Shown: positions 8,129-16,502, numbered from the stretch's first letter. The stretch is 38,300 bases of DNA from Bacteroidota bacterium (GCA_023386965.1 JAEWIR010000008.1:1-38300); one strand, 5' to 3'. Program-made: numbers and translations. The notes: a model not told the origin generated them from the sequence alone.

Positions 8129-8158
8129 TTGCAGGTTAAAAGAAGTTTCTTATCTTCG
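8129..8158 (+). promoter_or_regulatory. Promoter of the T9SS-domain gene
   Basis: TTG at 8129-8131, a 19-base spacer, and TATCTTCG at 8151-8158 (one mismatch from TAnnTTTG). Both elements and the spacing fit the flavobacterial promoter. The ATG follows 18 bases later. It overlaps the divergent hemB upstream region. Confidence 0.6.
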
Positions 8159-8176
8159 TAAAGTATTGTATTAAAA

Positions 8177-8521
8177 ATGAAAAAACTTTTACTTATTATA
8201 TTATTTTTTGGCCTTGGCTTCAGCTCCACTTTAACTGCTCAAAGCCGCGAACCCTTTGGCATCAGCCAGAAAAATGATGACGGAACTTTGGTGGCCTATC
8301 CTAATCCTACACGCGATATCCTGCTGGTGAAAGCAAAAGATCCAATGGTTAAAGTGAAGTCGGTTTCCTTTTATTCCATTCTTGGCACTCAGGTGGCCAG
8401 CTATAATGTGAATATGAATGCGGCGGAGATTAACCTTGGAAACCTGAGACCCGGCAAATATCTGATGAGATATATACTGAGCGACAATACTCAGAAAATT
8501 AAACAAATCATTAAGCAGTAA
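8177..8521 (+). CDS. Stand-alone T9SS type A sorting-domain protein
   Basis: The 114-residue product has an N-terminal signal peptide (MKKLLLIILFFGLGFSSTLTA, cleavage near residue 21-22) and then almost immediately a type A T9SS C-terminal domain: VAYPNPTRD at 39-47, beta strands through SFYSILGTQVASY, the NLRPGKYLMRYI segment and the basic ending KIKQIIKQ. Normally this domain ends a long exported protein and directs it through the type IX system to the surface. Here only about 15 residues precede it, so there is no cargo domain. It could be a secreted peptide, a decoy for the sorting machinery, or a remnant of a larger gene. It has its own promoter and terminator, which argues for a functional gene. 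Confidence 0.88.
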   Translation: MKKLLLIILFFGLGFSSTLTAQSREPFGISQKNDDGTLVAYPNPTRDILLVKAKDPMVKVKSVSFYSILGTQVASYNVNMNAAEINLGNLRPGKYLMRYILSDNTQKIKQIIKQ

Positions 8522-8547
8522 ATACCACAACTTTACAGTATACTTAT

Positions 8548-8573
8548 AAATATCCGTTTCCGAACGGATATTT
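8548..8573 (+). terminator. Terminator of the T9SS-domain gene
   Basis: An 11-base stem (8548-8558 with 8563-8573) with a TCCG loop ends in TTTT, 27 bases after the stop codon. The next gene's -7 box begins just behind it. Confidence 0.7.
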
Positions 8574-8576
8574 TGC

Positions 8577-8584
8577 TATATTTG
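8577..8584 (+). promoter_or_regulatory. -7 box TATATTTG of the VOC gene
   Basis: An exact TAnnTTTG match directly after the preceding terminator and six bases before the VOC ATG, implying a very short or absent leader. No good -33 element is visible. Confidence 0.5.
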
Positions 8585-8590
8585 ATTGTG

Positions 8591-8989
8591 ATGCAAAGCT
8601 TTCAGAAAGTACATACCATCCTGTATGTAACAGATCAAGCCACAAGCCGGGATTTTTACAGACAGATTCTTGGTTTGGAGCCCGTGTTGGATGTGCCCGG
8701 AATGACAGAGTTTCAGCTTTCTGATTTTTTCACCCTGGGCTTGATGCCCAACAGCAGCATCAACAAAATTCTTCACGGGAAAACACCCGACCCCGCAAGC
8801 GGAAGAGGAATTCCGCGTTGTGAACTTTATCTTTATCTTGATGATATTGAAGCTGAATTTCAGAAAGCCGTGAATCTGAATGCTGAAATCGTAAGTGCAC
8901 CTTCCGACCGCGACTGGGGAGACCGTGCATGTTATCTGGCTGATCCTGACGGTCACATTATTGCTTTCGCCAAAAAACTTAAAACTTAA
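8591..8989 (+). CDS. VOC (glyoxalase/bleomycin-resistance) superfamily protein
   Basis: A 132-residue protein made of one vicinal-oxygen-chelate unit. It shows the two beta-alpha-beta-beta-beta modules: KVHTILYVTDQATSRDFY at the N-terminus and LYLYLDDIEAEFQKAV, DRACYLADPDGHIIAFAK in the second half. His8 and the later Glu/His positions may bind metal. These proteins range from glyoxalase I to dioxygenases and antibiotic-binding proteins, so the substrate is not predictable. The ATG at 8591 is preferred over an in-frame TTG 18 bases upstream, which lies inside the promoter region. It is followed after four bases by the zinc-ribbon gene, so the two form an operon. Confidence 0.82.
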   Translation: MQSFQKVHTILYVTDQATSRDFYRQILGLEPVLDVPGMTEFQLSDFFTLGLMPNSSINKILHGKTPDPASGRGIPRCELYLYLDDIEAEFQKAVNLNAEIVSAPSDRDWGDRACYLADPDGHIIAFAKKLKT

Positions 8990-8993
8990 GCAC

Positions 8994-9341
8994 ATGAACA
9001 ACTGTCTGGAATGCAGCGAGCCCATACACGGCAGATCCGACAAGAAATTCTGTTCGGACGCGTGCCGTAATGCCTTTAACAATAAGCAGAATAAAGACGC
9101 ATCGAATCTGATGCGCAATATCAATAATAAACTGCGTAAAAATCACCGGATTTTAGCTGATCAAAAGTTCACCGAAGGCAAAGCGAAAACCACCCGCAGT
9201 AAACTATCAGCCGAAGGCTTTGATTTCGAATATTTTACAAATCTGAAAATATATAAAAACGGTGCAGAGTACCGTTTTGTCTATGATATTGGGTACAAAT
9301 TGCTGGAAGAAGACTGGATTTTGCTGGTAAGAAAAGAATGA
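8994..9341 (+). CDS. Small protein with an N-terminal zinc ribbon
   Basis: A 115-residue cytoplasmic protein. Cys4-x2-Cys7 and Cys20-x3-Cys24 (CLEC and FCSDACRNAF) form a DUF2116-like treble-clef or ribbon zinc site. A basic, lysine-rich helical section follows (about 30-60). The C-terminal part (75-115) looks like a small beta domain. The lysine content suggests nucleic-acid contact, but this is inference. It starts four bases after the VOC stop codon. The promoter of tRNA-Pro lies inside the last codons of this gene. The family's function is not known to me. Confidence 0.75.
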   Translation: MNNCLECSEPIHGRSDKKFCSDACRNAFNNKQNKDASNLMRNINNKLRKNHRILADQKFTEGKAKTTRSKLSAEGFDFEYFTNLKIYKNGAEYRFVYDIGYKLLEEDWILLVRKE

Positions 9342-9350
9342 TTACTTTTG
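9321..9350 (+). promoter_or_regulatory. Promoter of tRNA-Pro
   Basis: TTG at 9321-9323, a 19-base spacer, and TACTTTTG at 9343-9350, an exact TAnnTTTG. The tRNA begins 11 bases after the box. It overlaps the last codons of the zinc-ribbon gene. Confidence 0.7.
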
Positions 9351-9360
9351 CCCACGAATT

Positions 9361-9434
9361 CGGGATGTAGCGCAGCCTGGTAGCGTACTTGCATGGGGTG
9401 CAAGGGGTCGCTGGTTCGAATCCAGTCATCCCGA
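9361..9434 (+). tRNA. tRNA-Pro (anticodon GGG)
   Basis: The acceptor stem CGGGATG (9361-9367) pairs with CATCCCG (9427-9433) and is followed by discriminator A. The anticodon stem CTTGC/GCAAG encloses loop ATGGGGT with anticodon GGG, reading CCC/CCU proline codons. The T arm has CTGG-TTCGAAT-CCAG. CCA is not encoded. All four arms fold normally. Confidence 0.95.
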
Positions 9435-9440
9435 CTGATA

Positions 9441-9471
9441 AAAAAGAGCAGTTCTTACCACTGCTCTTTTT
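9441..9471 (+). terminator. Terminator of tRNA-Pro
   Basis: AAAAAGAGCAGT at 9441-9452 pairs perfectly with ACTGCTCTTTTT at 9460-9471, a 12-base stem ending in a T-run, seven bases after the tRNA. The A-run on the other side could make it work in both directions. Confidence 0.8.
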
Positions 9472-9500
9472 CTGTTTATTAATTTTCCATTCCAGGCATA

Positions 9501-9528
9501 AAAAAGGACTGAAATTCAGTCCTGTTTT
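9501..9528 (-). terminator. Terminator of the CvfB-like gene
   Basis: GGACTGA/TCAGTCC stem within 9506-9522, followed on the minus strand by TTTTT (9505-9501). It lies just beyond the stop codon of the minus-strand gene that ends at 9530. Confidence 0.7.
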
Positions 9529-9529
9529 T

Positions 9530-10366
9530 CTATTCGCCCTCGTTTACCAAACGTATCTTATCTTCAAGTATCTCTATCTTCTTGTCACGGTACAGTCCGC
9601 CTATGGCTTTCTTAAAGTTCTTTTTACTCATCTGGAGTTCCTGCTTAATTTCTTCCGGCTCGGATTTGTCTGAAAGATACAGAAGACCGTAATTGCTTTC
9701 CAGTTTTTCCAGGATCACCTGCTGGAATTCGTCTATATTATCATAACCTTCAGGCTGCAGGGAAACATCGATTTTTCCGTCCTCACGGATGGTTTTAATA
9801 TAACCCACCTCTTCCGAAAGCGGAAAAAGCCGCTTATAAACATCGGAAGTATAAATAAGCCCTATGTATTTTTTGTTGATGATCACGTTCCAGCCCAGTT
9901 CGCTTTCGCCCATGATAATAAGATTCACCTTGTCTCCTTTGCGGAAAGGCAGATCTTCATACTGCGGATTCCTTTTAAACTTTGTGGTACCGGTTATCAG
10001 GCCCAGCTTTTCATCCACATATACATAAACGAGATATCGTTTACCTTCCAGTATTTTCAGCTTCTGCTGCTGATAGGGAATAAAAAGGTCCTTGATGATG
10101 CCCCAATCCATAAATGCACCGCTGGGCAACGCCTGCACACATGTCATCACGGCAAACTCACCGATTTCTGCGGTCGGCTTTTCGGTAGTCGCCTTTAGTT
10201 TGTCGTCGTCCTGATATACGAAAACTTCCATGTCACTGCCAACTTCAGCATCTTCTGAAGCAAAAATCTTGGGAAGGAAAGCCCTTTCCCCGTTTTCGTC
10301 TTCCAGGAAAAGTCCGGAATAATTTTTCTCTGCAATTTTTAGAATTTGCGTTTGGCCGATTTTCAT
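9530..10366 (-). CDS. CvfB-like S1-domain RNA-binding protein
   Basis: A 278-residue protein matching the CvfB/YitL architecture. Several S1-like OB folds are arranged in tandem: N-terminal MKIGQTQILKI to about 65, a second with SGAFMDWGIIKDLFIPYQQQ (about 80-140), a third with GWNVIINKKYIGLIYTSDVY and VGYIKTIREDGKIDVSLQP (about 160-215). A C-terminal winged-helix domain follows, with IKQELQMSKKNFKKAIGGLY. CvfB in Staphylococcus aureus binds RNA and affects virulence gene expression; the role in Bacteroidota is not established. Length and domain order are normal. It diverges from the KTSC gene and has its own terminator. Confidence 0.83.
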   Translation of the reverse strand: MKIGQTQILKIAEKNYSGLFLEDENGERAFLPKIFASEDAEVGSDMEVFVYQDDDKLKATTEKPTAEIGEFAVMTCVQALPSGAFMDWGIIKDLFIPYQQQKLKILEGKRYLVYVYVDEKLGLITGTTKFKRNPQYEDLPFRKGDKVNLIIMGESELGWNVIINKKYIGLIYTSDVYKRLFPLSEEVGYIKTIREDGKIDVSLQPEGYDNIDEFQQVILEKLESNYGLLYLSDKSEPEEIKQELQMSKKNFKKAIGGLYRDKKIEILEDKIRLVNEGE

Positions 10367-10429
10367 ATATAAAATAATAAGCTGTAAAGGTATGAAATCT
10401 AAAGGAACAGATATTGCACCTGCCGGACT

Positions 10430-10627
10430 ATGCCTTCTACCGTCATCAATAAATATTATTACAAACCCGAACTGCGGATCCTGACCATTGTCTATAATTC
10501 AGGCTCAGTTTATGATTATCTGGATGTTCCGCAGGAGGTTTTTGACGAATTCAGGGCGGCCTACTCCAAGGGAATCTTTCTTAACCGCGAAATCAAACCA
10601 AGATTTGCTTATCACAAACGGAACTGA
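10430..10627 (+). CDS. KTSC domain protein
   Basis: The whole 65-residue protein is a KTSC domain: aromatic N-terminal strand INKYYYKPELRILTIVY, then SGSVYDYLDVPQEVFDEF and the family signature AYSKGIFLNREI, ending RFAY. The domain is named after its presence at the C-terminus of some lysyl-tRNA synthetases; free-standing copies are common, and their function is unknown. ATG start at 10430. The last bases lie about 50 from the convergent DUF6850-like gene. No terminator is visible. Confidence 0.83.
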   Translation: MPSTVINKYYYKPELRILTIVYNSGSVYDYLDVPQEVFDEFRAAYSKGIFLNREIKPRFAYHKRN

Positions 10628-10680
10628 GCTCGAATTTCATCTCATTAAATCAGATCAACTTCGCATAATGGCTATATAGG

Positions 10681-12237
10681 CTAGTAGAACAAAGAAATTC
10701 CTGCATTGAAACGGAGGTTAGGCGTTCCAGAATAATCGGTTTGATCCTGAAACTCACTGCTTAGCGCATATAGTGCCGCAAAACTTGTGAAAATCCTGAG
10801 GTTTGTTCTGGCAGTTAAAGGACGGTAAAAGTTCAGGGTAAGTTGCGGACCTAATTTAGTAGTTGTGTCAAAGGCATGATCGGGCGCAATCACATTATTG
10901 AACATCAGGTCACTGGAGGATGCCGCTGTATAATTCAGGCTTTGAGACAGGGGAATATAGGCTCCAGCGCCCGCTTCCAGGTTCAGTATAAATTCTGTTG
11001 AATGAAGGAGGTCGCGGTTTGCGGCAAACTGTAAATCAAAAGATTTGATGTGCTTATAGGTAACTCCTAATAGGTCTGTTGCGGAAAAATCTGAGTATGA
11101 CGCGCTAGTATTTAAACCAAGAAGCACACGCTTCCGGTCCTTCCAGACCACCGCGTTGGAAAGTTCTGCCCGGTCCAGGGTCATACGGAAATTCTGACCC
11201 TGCTCCGGCACACTATAATTATCGCCGGTAATGCTCTTCAAATCTATGTTAGTAATAATATCTTTTTCAGCACCTCTTCGCAACCACTGCACTTGTGCAT
11301 AGTAATTTTTTAGGCGGTACTTCATGTTTTCCAAACTTTCGTCGAAATACACGGCACCACCTGCATCTTTTGTAAATAAGGTCTCAATCGATTTCGAGTA
11401 GCCGGAATTAACAGTTATTAAATCACGCTCACCCTGGAAAGCATAACCGCCTCCGTAGCCTCTGTTAAAAGTTTTGTAAACGAAATCACTGTAGGACGGG
11501 AAATTAATTATCCGCCCATAGCCGGCCGAAAATCGTACGAAAGTATCCGGAAACGAGGGAGCATTAATGTACTCGTTCACCGAAATCACATCATGCTCCT
11601 CTGTCATCCTCCCTAAATGCCCATACACCGAAAGCTGATGTTTTCCCAAATTGAAACCAGCAAAACCTTTTCCCAAATAATCGGCGGAGGAGATGCCGGG
11701 GCGGGGATCAGTATCCCGGAAGGAACTCCGGTTTCCGTAGTTTACAGTTGCGCCAAAATCAAAAGAAGAAAGCCTGTAACTTGCACCACCGGTTACTTTG
11801 TACTCCTGTGATTCCCAGTCACCGGCTTTTGGTACCAGCAGATAATTTGGATTCAGAATCATATTATTCTCTGTACGCTGTGAGGTCAGGTTATAGGCAA
11901 GTTCCTTTTCCGTTCTGAAACCGTAATTGAAACTGCCAAAAAGCCGTAGGTTCTGATGAATATTATAGATACCATCCGTAGCAAAGCCATATTCTGTAAT
12001 TTGCCCGGCGGTTTGGGTACGTTTCAAATTGAGATCGCGGCCGCTAAACTTCAGGGTGGTTTCTGTAAAATCAGTCAGCGGTAAATCTGTGTATTGCACC
12101 GGATTTGTTTTCAGGTGATCAAACTGAGGCCTGTAAATCCGGTTCTGCATCAAATTCAGGCTGTCCTTCTCCTGTGCGGCTACAGCCAGAAAAGACAGAA
12201 TTAGACTTAGTGTTAATGCCGGTTTATATCTCATCAT
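10681..12237 (-). CDS. DUF6850-like outer-membrane beta-barrel protein
   Basis: Third gene of the TonB-receptor operon. The 518-residue product has a signal peptide (MMRYKPALTLSLILSFLAVAAQ) and is then made of alternating amphipathic strands with turns rich in Y, N, G and D, ending in the aromatic strand LRFNAGISLFY, typical of an outer-membrane barrel. I recall this pattern (YGFATDGIYNIHQNLRLFG, NPNYLLVPKAGDWE) as that of DUF6850 proteins, which occur with DUF4876 genes; this is memory, not a search. The ATG overlaps the stop of the DUF4876 gene (ATGA at 12237-12234), so translation is coupled. The cargo is unknown; it could be a channel or a partner of the receptor. Confidence 0.78.
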   Translation of the reverse strand: MMRYKPALTLSLILSFLAVAAQEKDSLNLMQNRIYRPQFDHLKTNPVQYTDLPLTDFTETTLKFSGRDLNLKRTQTAGQITEYGFATDGIYNIHQNLRLFGSFNYGFRTEKELAYNLTSQRTENNMILNPNYLLVPKAGDWESQEYKVTGGASYRLSSFDFGATVNYGNRSSFRDTDPRPGISSADYLGKGFAGFNLGKHQLSVYGHLGRMTEEHDVISVNEYINAPSFPDTFVRFSAGYGRIINFPSYSDFVYKTFNRGYGGGYAFQGERDLITVNSGYSKSIETLFTKDAGGAVYFDESLENMKYRLKNYYAQVQWLRRGAEKDIITNIDLKSITGDNYSVPEQGQNFRMTLDRAELSNAVVWKDRKRVLLGLNTSASYSDFSATDLLGVTYKHIKSFDLQFAANRDLLHSTEFILNLEAGAGAYIPLSQSLNYTAASSSDLMFNNVIAPDHAFDTTTKLGPQLTLNFYRPLTARTNLRIFTSFAALYALSSEFQDQTDYSGTPNLRFNAGISLFY

Positions 12238-13592
12238 TGCGCAAAGCCACGCGGGTTGGCCATTGAAAGTTTAACAAAATCATTTGCGGAATTGTTGGTG
12301 TCTTCCAAAATACGTCGGCCATCCGGCAAAACCGTTTTTGTTTTCCTGATGACAGACTGGGAATTAAAGGCTGCATCCGTATTGATAAAGGAAGCATCAA
12401 CCGCGGAACCGAGCATCTTTGGCCGTTGGGAATTGGGATTAAAGTGCTGCAGCTCTACCCCGTCTATTATTACAGAAACAGGAATCTGTTTATAGAATCT
12501 TGTATTGGTCCCAACAACAGATACAGTAGGATCGGCATAATCGGGCAGCGCATCGAAATCATTCATCCTGAAAATAGCGAAACTGTCGCGGCCCAGATTA
12601 TCGATCAGAAAGTCATTATTACTGTTCCAGTAGCCTGTTCTTCCCCAATAGGCGATTGTAAGATCTTTTACAGCCGGGTTCTGGAGGTCGTATTTATAAA
12701 CCGTATCTCCGATGGAGAGTTTGAAATCACCCAGATAAGCTTCAAAATCTGCAGTGCTTAAATCCAAAGTAAGTGATGGATTCAAAACAGTGACCGGAAC
12801 ACCGGTGTTATCTACCAGCGGCGCTTTATGGTTGGACCCGTTCTGTGCAATTACGAGTGACTGCCCGGGTTGGAGTGGATACTGTGTTCCGCTGCCCGGA
12901 ACCTGCAGTACATAATCCGCATATACATAATCTGTATTTGCAGAACTTCCGGCAGTCATACCCAGAGATTTGCTCCAGTCGAACTGCCCGTTTGCAAGTG
13001 ATGTCGCATTTACTGTCATATTGTTCTTGCCATATAACTGCGCGATGAAAAGGCCGTCGGCATAAATCACCTCATTGGAATTGTTGTAGATCTCGATAAA
13101 CTGATCCCGGAAGGAGGCACCCTGCGTAACGTGAGAGCCCGCATAGTATAACTGCTTGATCACCAGATCGCCCAACCGTGCCGATTTAATTTCAATTGAT
13201 GTAGCAGTGACGGTCGCGTTTACAATAACATTTTCCTGTACACCGTTAAAATGGACCTCCGGTACCGGAGAAGCATATCCGAAAGAAGAAAGGAACTCTG
13301 CCGAAAGCATGGTCTTGGCAACGGTCACCTTGTAAGTTCCGGGAATCACGGTAGCAAAAACCGCGGCACCGTTCTCTCCACTTGTTGCGGAATAAGTGTC
13401 GCCTGAACTGTTATTCACCAGAGTGACCTGCGCATTTTTGGACAGTATATTGCCAAAGTTGCTGTCGTACTTCACCTGAACGGTAAAAGTTACCGGCACC
13501 AGGCTACCGGAACCACTGCCGGAACCGAAATCATCACTCCTGCATGAAAACAGGATGAGGACAAGGGCAATAAAACTTATAATTTGCTTCAT
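12234..13592 (-). CDS. DUF4876-like surface lipoprotein
   Basis: The 452-residue product has a lipoprotein signal with lipobox LFSC (Cys17). The residues after it, RSDDFGSGSGSGS, carry the paired acids expected of a Bacteroidota lipoprotein export signal, so it is probably on the cell surface. A first beta domain follows (about 30-115; AQVTLVNNSSGDTYSATSG, GTYKVTV), resembling a carboxypeptidase-regulatory or Ig-like fold. Then comes the DUF4876 core with LVIKQLYYAG, FRDQFIEIYNNSNEVIYADG, which resembles a lamin-tail-like fold. The ATG at 13592 is chosen; a GTG two codons upstream is possible. It begins ten bases after the receptor stop. By position it resembles a SusD-like lipoprotein that could deliver a ligand to the receptor, but it is not a SusD homologue. 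The ligand is unknown. Confidence 0.8.
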   Translation of the reverse strand: MKQIISFIALVLILFSCRSDDFGSGSGSGSLVPVTFTVQVKYDSNFGNILSKNAQVTLVNNSSGDTYSATSGENGAAVFATVIPGTYKVTVAKTMLSAEFLSSFGYASPVPEVHFNGVQENVIVNATVTATSIEIKSARLGDLVIKQLYYAGSHVTQGASFRDQFIEIYNNSNEVIYADGLFIAQLYGKNNMTVNATSLANGQFDWSKSLGMTAGSSANTDYVYADYVLQVPGSGTQYPLQPGQSLVIAQNGSNHKAPLVDNTGVPVTVLNPSLTLDLSTADFEAYLGDFKLSIGDTVYKYDLQNPAVKDLTIAYWGRTGYWNSNNDFLIDNLGRDSFAIFRMNDFDALPDYADPTVSVVGTNTRFYKQIPVSVIIDGVELQHFNPNSQRPKMLGSAVDASFINTDAAFNSQSVIRKTKTVLPDGRRILEDTNNSANDFVKLSMANPRGFAQ

Positions 13593-13602
13593 ATTCACAA
13601 AA

Positions 13603-16347
13603 TTAAAATTCGTACTCTATCTTGGCTCCGAAGGAAAGATCCAGCAGGCCTCCTTTGGGTCTTACTTTATACACTCCGGACTCAAAATAAGTTTCGGTTT
13701 GCTTAAGGTCCAGGAAATTATTTGCGTAAAAGGAAAATTTAAATCCATTCCGGAAATCCTTCGATATTTTGAGATTCATATTGTGGTACACCTTATCCAG
13801 GCTGGTGTTTACCTCATCTACATTTGCGGTTTTGATATGAGCAAACTGCGAGGGATCCTCAATTTGCTGCTGAGTGAGCTCCACCTTGTTCAGTTGGGTG
13901 TCGATATAAGCGTACAGCAGGCGCGGATTGCGGACGAAAGCATCATCAACAATAAAATGCTGGGAGCGCAGCGTGACCAAAAGCCCGGCGCCCGGCAAAT
14001 GGTAATTCAGGGCAGCGCCCACCATCATCTGGCGGTATTTACTTGTAAAAGGCCGGTACAGACCGTAAATTTCATCTTGAGTAAGGTCTGTAGACCTGAA
14101 AAACTTATCGGTTCCGGAGTTGTTGCTGGTCTCTACATAACTGCCGTTAAGATCCAGTGAAAGATTACTTACCGGTAAACGGTTAAAGTTCATCATAAAT
14201 TCCAGACCTTTATCTGTAGAGGTAAGCGCATTTACAATACGGTTCTGCAGAAAAAAGTAATCGTCATAACCCGTAATCTGAAAAGTAGGCGTATTAGTGC
14301 CGTCCGGCTGCACAGCGACATTGGCTAAATCCCGTTTAGCCGCGAAACTTTCGTTCGTAAATCCATCCTGGAGGTTGTTGTAGTAGGCCGTAACACTCAC
14401 ATTTCCGAAGGATAAACGGTAATCCAACCCCACTTCCGAGCGGTTACTTCTGCTGGGCTTAAGGTCTTTGTTGTCCGAATAGTCTATGAAAGTCTGTACG
14501 ATTCCAAAGTTATAAACTCCCGGCACGCGTACATCAGCTAAAATCATATCGTAATAGCGCGGACCAGTATAAATCATATTGATGCCGGGAGCTTTTGAAG
14601 CGATGCCAAATCCACCACGGACTTTAAGGCCTTTCCAAAGCATATAGGAATTGATCCTGGGCTGCAGAACAGTAGTCCCGGCCTGACGGTCCAGCCTGGC
14701 ACCTGCGTTCAGGTTAAAAACAAAGTCACCAAATCTCTTGAACATATTGTTTTCTACAAAAAGAGAAAACTGATATTCAGGCCTTACATTTTCGCCAAAA
14801 TTATAGGGTCTGAAGGCCTGCCCACCGCCCTGGAAAGGGGCAATGATGGTTTCGGGACTTCCCAAACGCCCCGCGCCCCGGTTGTCACTGCCGCGTGCTG
14901 AGATACCTACGAGAAAATTATGGATCCAGCCTTTTTCGGTTTTCAAATTCTTTTTTACATCGGCAGAAAAGAACATGGAGACAGGTTTACCTTCTACTTC
15001 CTTGGTCTGGCGGTATACTACCGGCGAATAGGTCCCGAGGTAAACGCCTTCCACTAAACTGGTTCCCACCACTTCGCCACCGGAATTGTAGATACTGGAC
15101 TCATGGGTGTTCTGATAACCCTGTGAATAACTTGCACTGACATTCAGATTATCTGCCAGCGCCGTCCTTACACGCCAGTTGAACCGGTTGGAGACCATGA
15201 AATCCCGCTTTCTGTTGTAGACGATTTTTTGAGTCTGGTCCTCGGCTTCAAAATTGGCATCGTCCAGATTATTGCTGTAATTTACCGAAAGTGAATTGCT
15301 GATATTACGGTTTCGGCCATAAACCGTCCATATCAAATTACTGCCAAGGCGCTGATAATTGTTGAATTTGGTCCGCGGATCAGAATTGGAGCTGAGGTAA
15401 TTGAGGTTAACATTCAGGAATCCTAACTGTTCGGTAAGTTTAAAACCTTTGTTCAGGTTGTATTCCTGGGTACCTTCACGAACTGCCAGGTAAGCCCGGT
15501 AAGGTGTACTACCACTTTTTTGATGAATGTGAACCAGGCCGGAAGTAAGGTCACCGTAACGTGCTGAAGGTATACCCTGAACCACCTCCACGATTTCAAT
15601 ATTTTCAACCGGAATCTCCCGCAGGTCCGCGCCGAAATTGGTATTGGAGAAATAACCGTTGTAACCGTTGGCCACCCCAAAGCCAATAGTATTGGGTGAA
15701 AACACAGATCCCTGATACAGAAACGAGTTGGAGTTAGGAGCGTAATTACCTACGTAGCTCTGCATATTTTCGTTGTTGGACACAGGTATGCCGTCTACCA
15801 CCACCGCCGTACCGAAAGATTTATTACCAAAGCCCTCCATTCCGTTTTGGGCAATCGCATTTGGATTCACCGACCGGAAGACAATGGGTTTAAATTCATT
15901 TAACCTTAGGTCCTGAAGTTTCTGCCCGGGCAGTTGCTCCAGCACATCGCTTATTGAAAATGCCTGAATGTTCTTCAGCGCTTCTTCCCTGATTTCAATT
16001 TCTGAATAGTGCTTTTTCCTGGCAGTTAGGGTCACTTCTTTAATCCGAACAGAAGCTACCTGCATCTCCACCGTAACTTTTTCGGAAAAAGGCTGCATGA
16101 AAGATCGTTTCTCCTCCAACAGGCCAACACGTGAGAAGACCACCGTCTCACCGCTGCTGTATTGTAATACGAAATTACCGGCATTATCAGTCACGGTCCA
16201 GACCCCTGTATTTTCAACCATCACCCGAACTCCACCGATAGGTTTGCGCGTATCGGCCTCCACTACCACACCACTTAGTTGAGCCAGCAATGTGCCCGGT
16301 AGTAAAAAAAACGGTAACACAAAAACGATAAACCTTACCACTGCCAT
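13603..16347 (-). CDS. TonB-dependent receptor of the DUF4876/DUF6850 operon
   Basis: A 914-residue outer-membrane active transporter. The signal peptide (MAVVRFIVFVLPFFLLPGTLLA) is followed by a CarboxypepD_reg-like domain (about 23-105: LSGVVVEADTRKPIGGVRV, TDNAGNFVLQY). The plug follows (about 115-275), with DVLEQLPGQKLQDL, AVVVDGIPVSNNENM and VEVVQGIPSARYGDLTSG. The 22-strand barrel ends in LSFGAKIEYEF. There is no SusC-like length or a SusD neighbour. ATG at 16347; TTG at 16350 is less likely. First gene of a three-gene operon with very tight spacing. No riboswitch or Fur-like site was recognised, so the substrate remains open. The 5' leader may be about 150 bases. Confidence 0.88.
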   Translation of the reverse strand: MAVVRFIVFVLPFFLLPGTLLAQLSGVVVEADTRKPIGGVRVMVENTGVWTVTDNAGNFVLQYSSGETVVFSRVGLLEEKRSFMQPFSEKVTVEMQVASVRIKEVTLTARKKHYSEIEIREEALKNIQAFSISDVLEQLPGQKLQDLRLNEFKPIVFRSVNPNAIAQNGMEGFGNKSFGTAVVVDGIPVSNNENMQSYVGNYAPNSNSFLYQGSVFSPNTIGFGVANGYNGYFSNTNFGADLREIPVENIEIVEVVQGIPSARYGDLTSGLVHIHQKSGSTPYRAYLAVREGTQEYNLNKGFKLTEQLGFLNVNLNYLSSNSDPRTKFNNYQRLGSNLIWTVYGRNRNISNSLSVNYSNNLDDANFEAEDQTQKIVYNRKRDFMVSNRFNWRVRTALADNLNVSASYSQGYQNTHESSIYNSGGEVVGTSLVEGVYLGTYSPVVYRQTKEVEGKPVSMFFSADVKKNLKTEKGWIHNFLVGISARGSDNRGAGRLGSPETIIAPFQGGGQAFRPYNFGENVRPEYQFSLFVENNMFKRFGDFVFNLNAGARLDRQAGTTVLQPRINSYMLWKGLKVRGGFGIASKAPGINMIYTGPRYYDMILADVRVPGVYNFGIVQTFIDYSDNKDLKPSRSNRSEVGLDYRLSFGNVSVTAYYNNLQDGFTNESFAAKRDLANVAVQPDGTNTPTFQITGYDDYFFLQNRIVNALTSTDKGLEFMMNFNRLPVSNLSLDLNGSYVETSNNSGTDKFFRSTDLTQDEIYGLYRPFTSKYRQMMVGAALNYHLPGAGLLVTLRSQHFIVDDAFVRNPRLLYAYIDTQLNKVELTQQQIEDPSQFAHIKTANVDEVNTSLDKVYHNMNLKISKDFRNGFKFSFYANNFLDLKQTETYFESGVYKVRPKGGLLDLSFGAKIEYEF

Positions 16348-16502
16348 CAAACTGATAATTTAGATGATATTAAAATTCCTGCTGCTAAGTTTGACTGAAA
16401 AGCCGGCACTGCTTTATCCAAATCGCGCGAAAATTTGAAATTGCGGCAGGCATGAAGGTAATTTGTGGGGTCAGTCATTGTTCAGGTCATTTTAAGACGA
16501 TG

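Noticed and set aside
13603..16347. SusC-type glycan receptor
   Set aside because: The partner lipoprotein is DUF4876-like rather than SusD, and no glycan-degrading enzymes are nearby.
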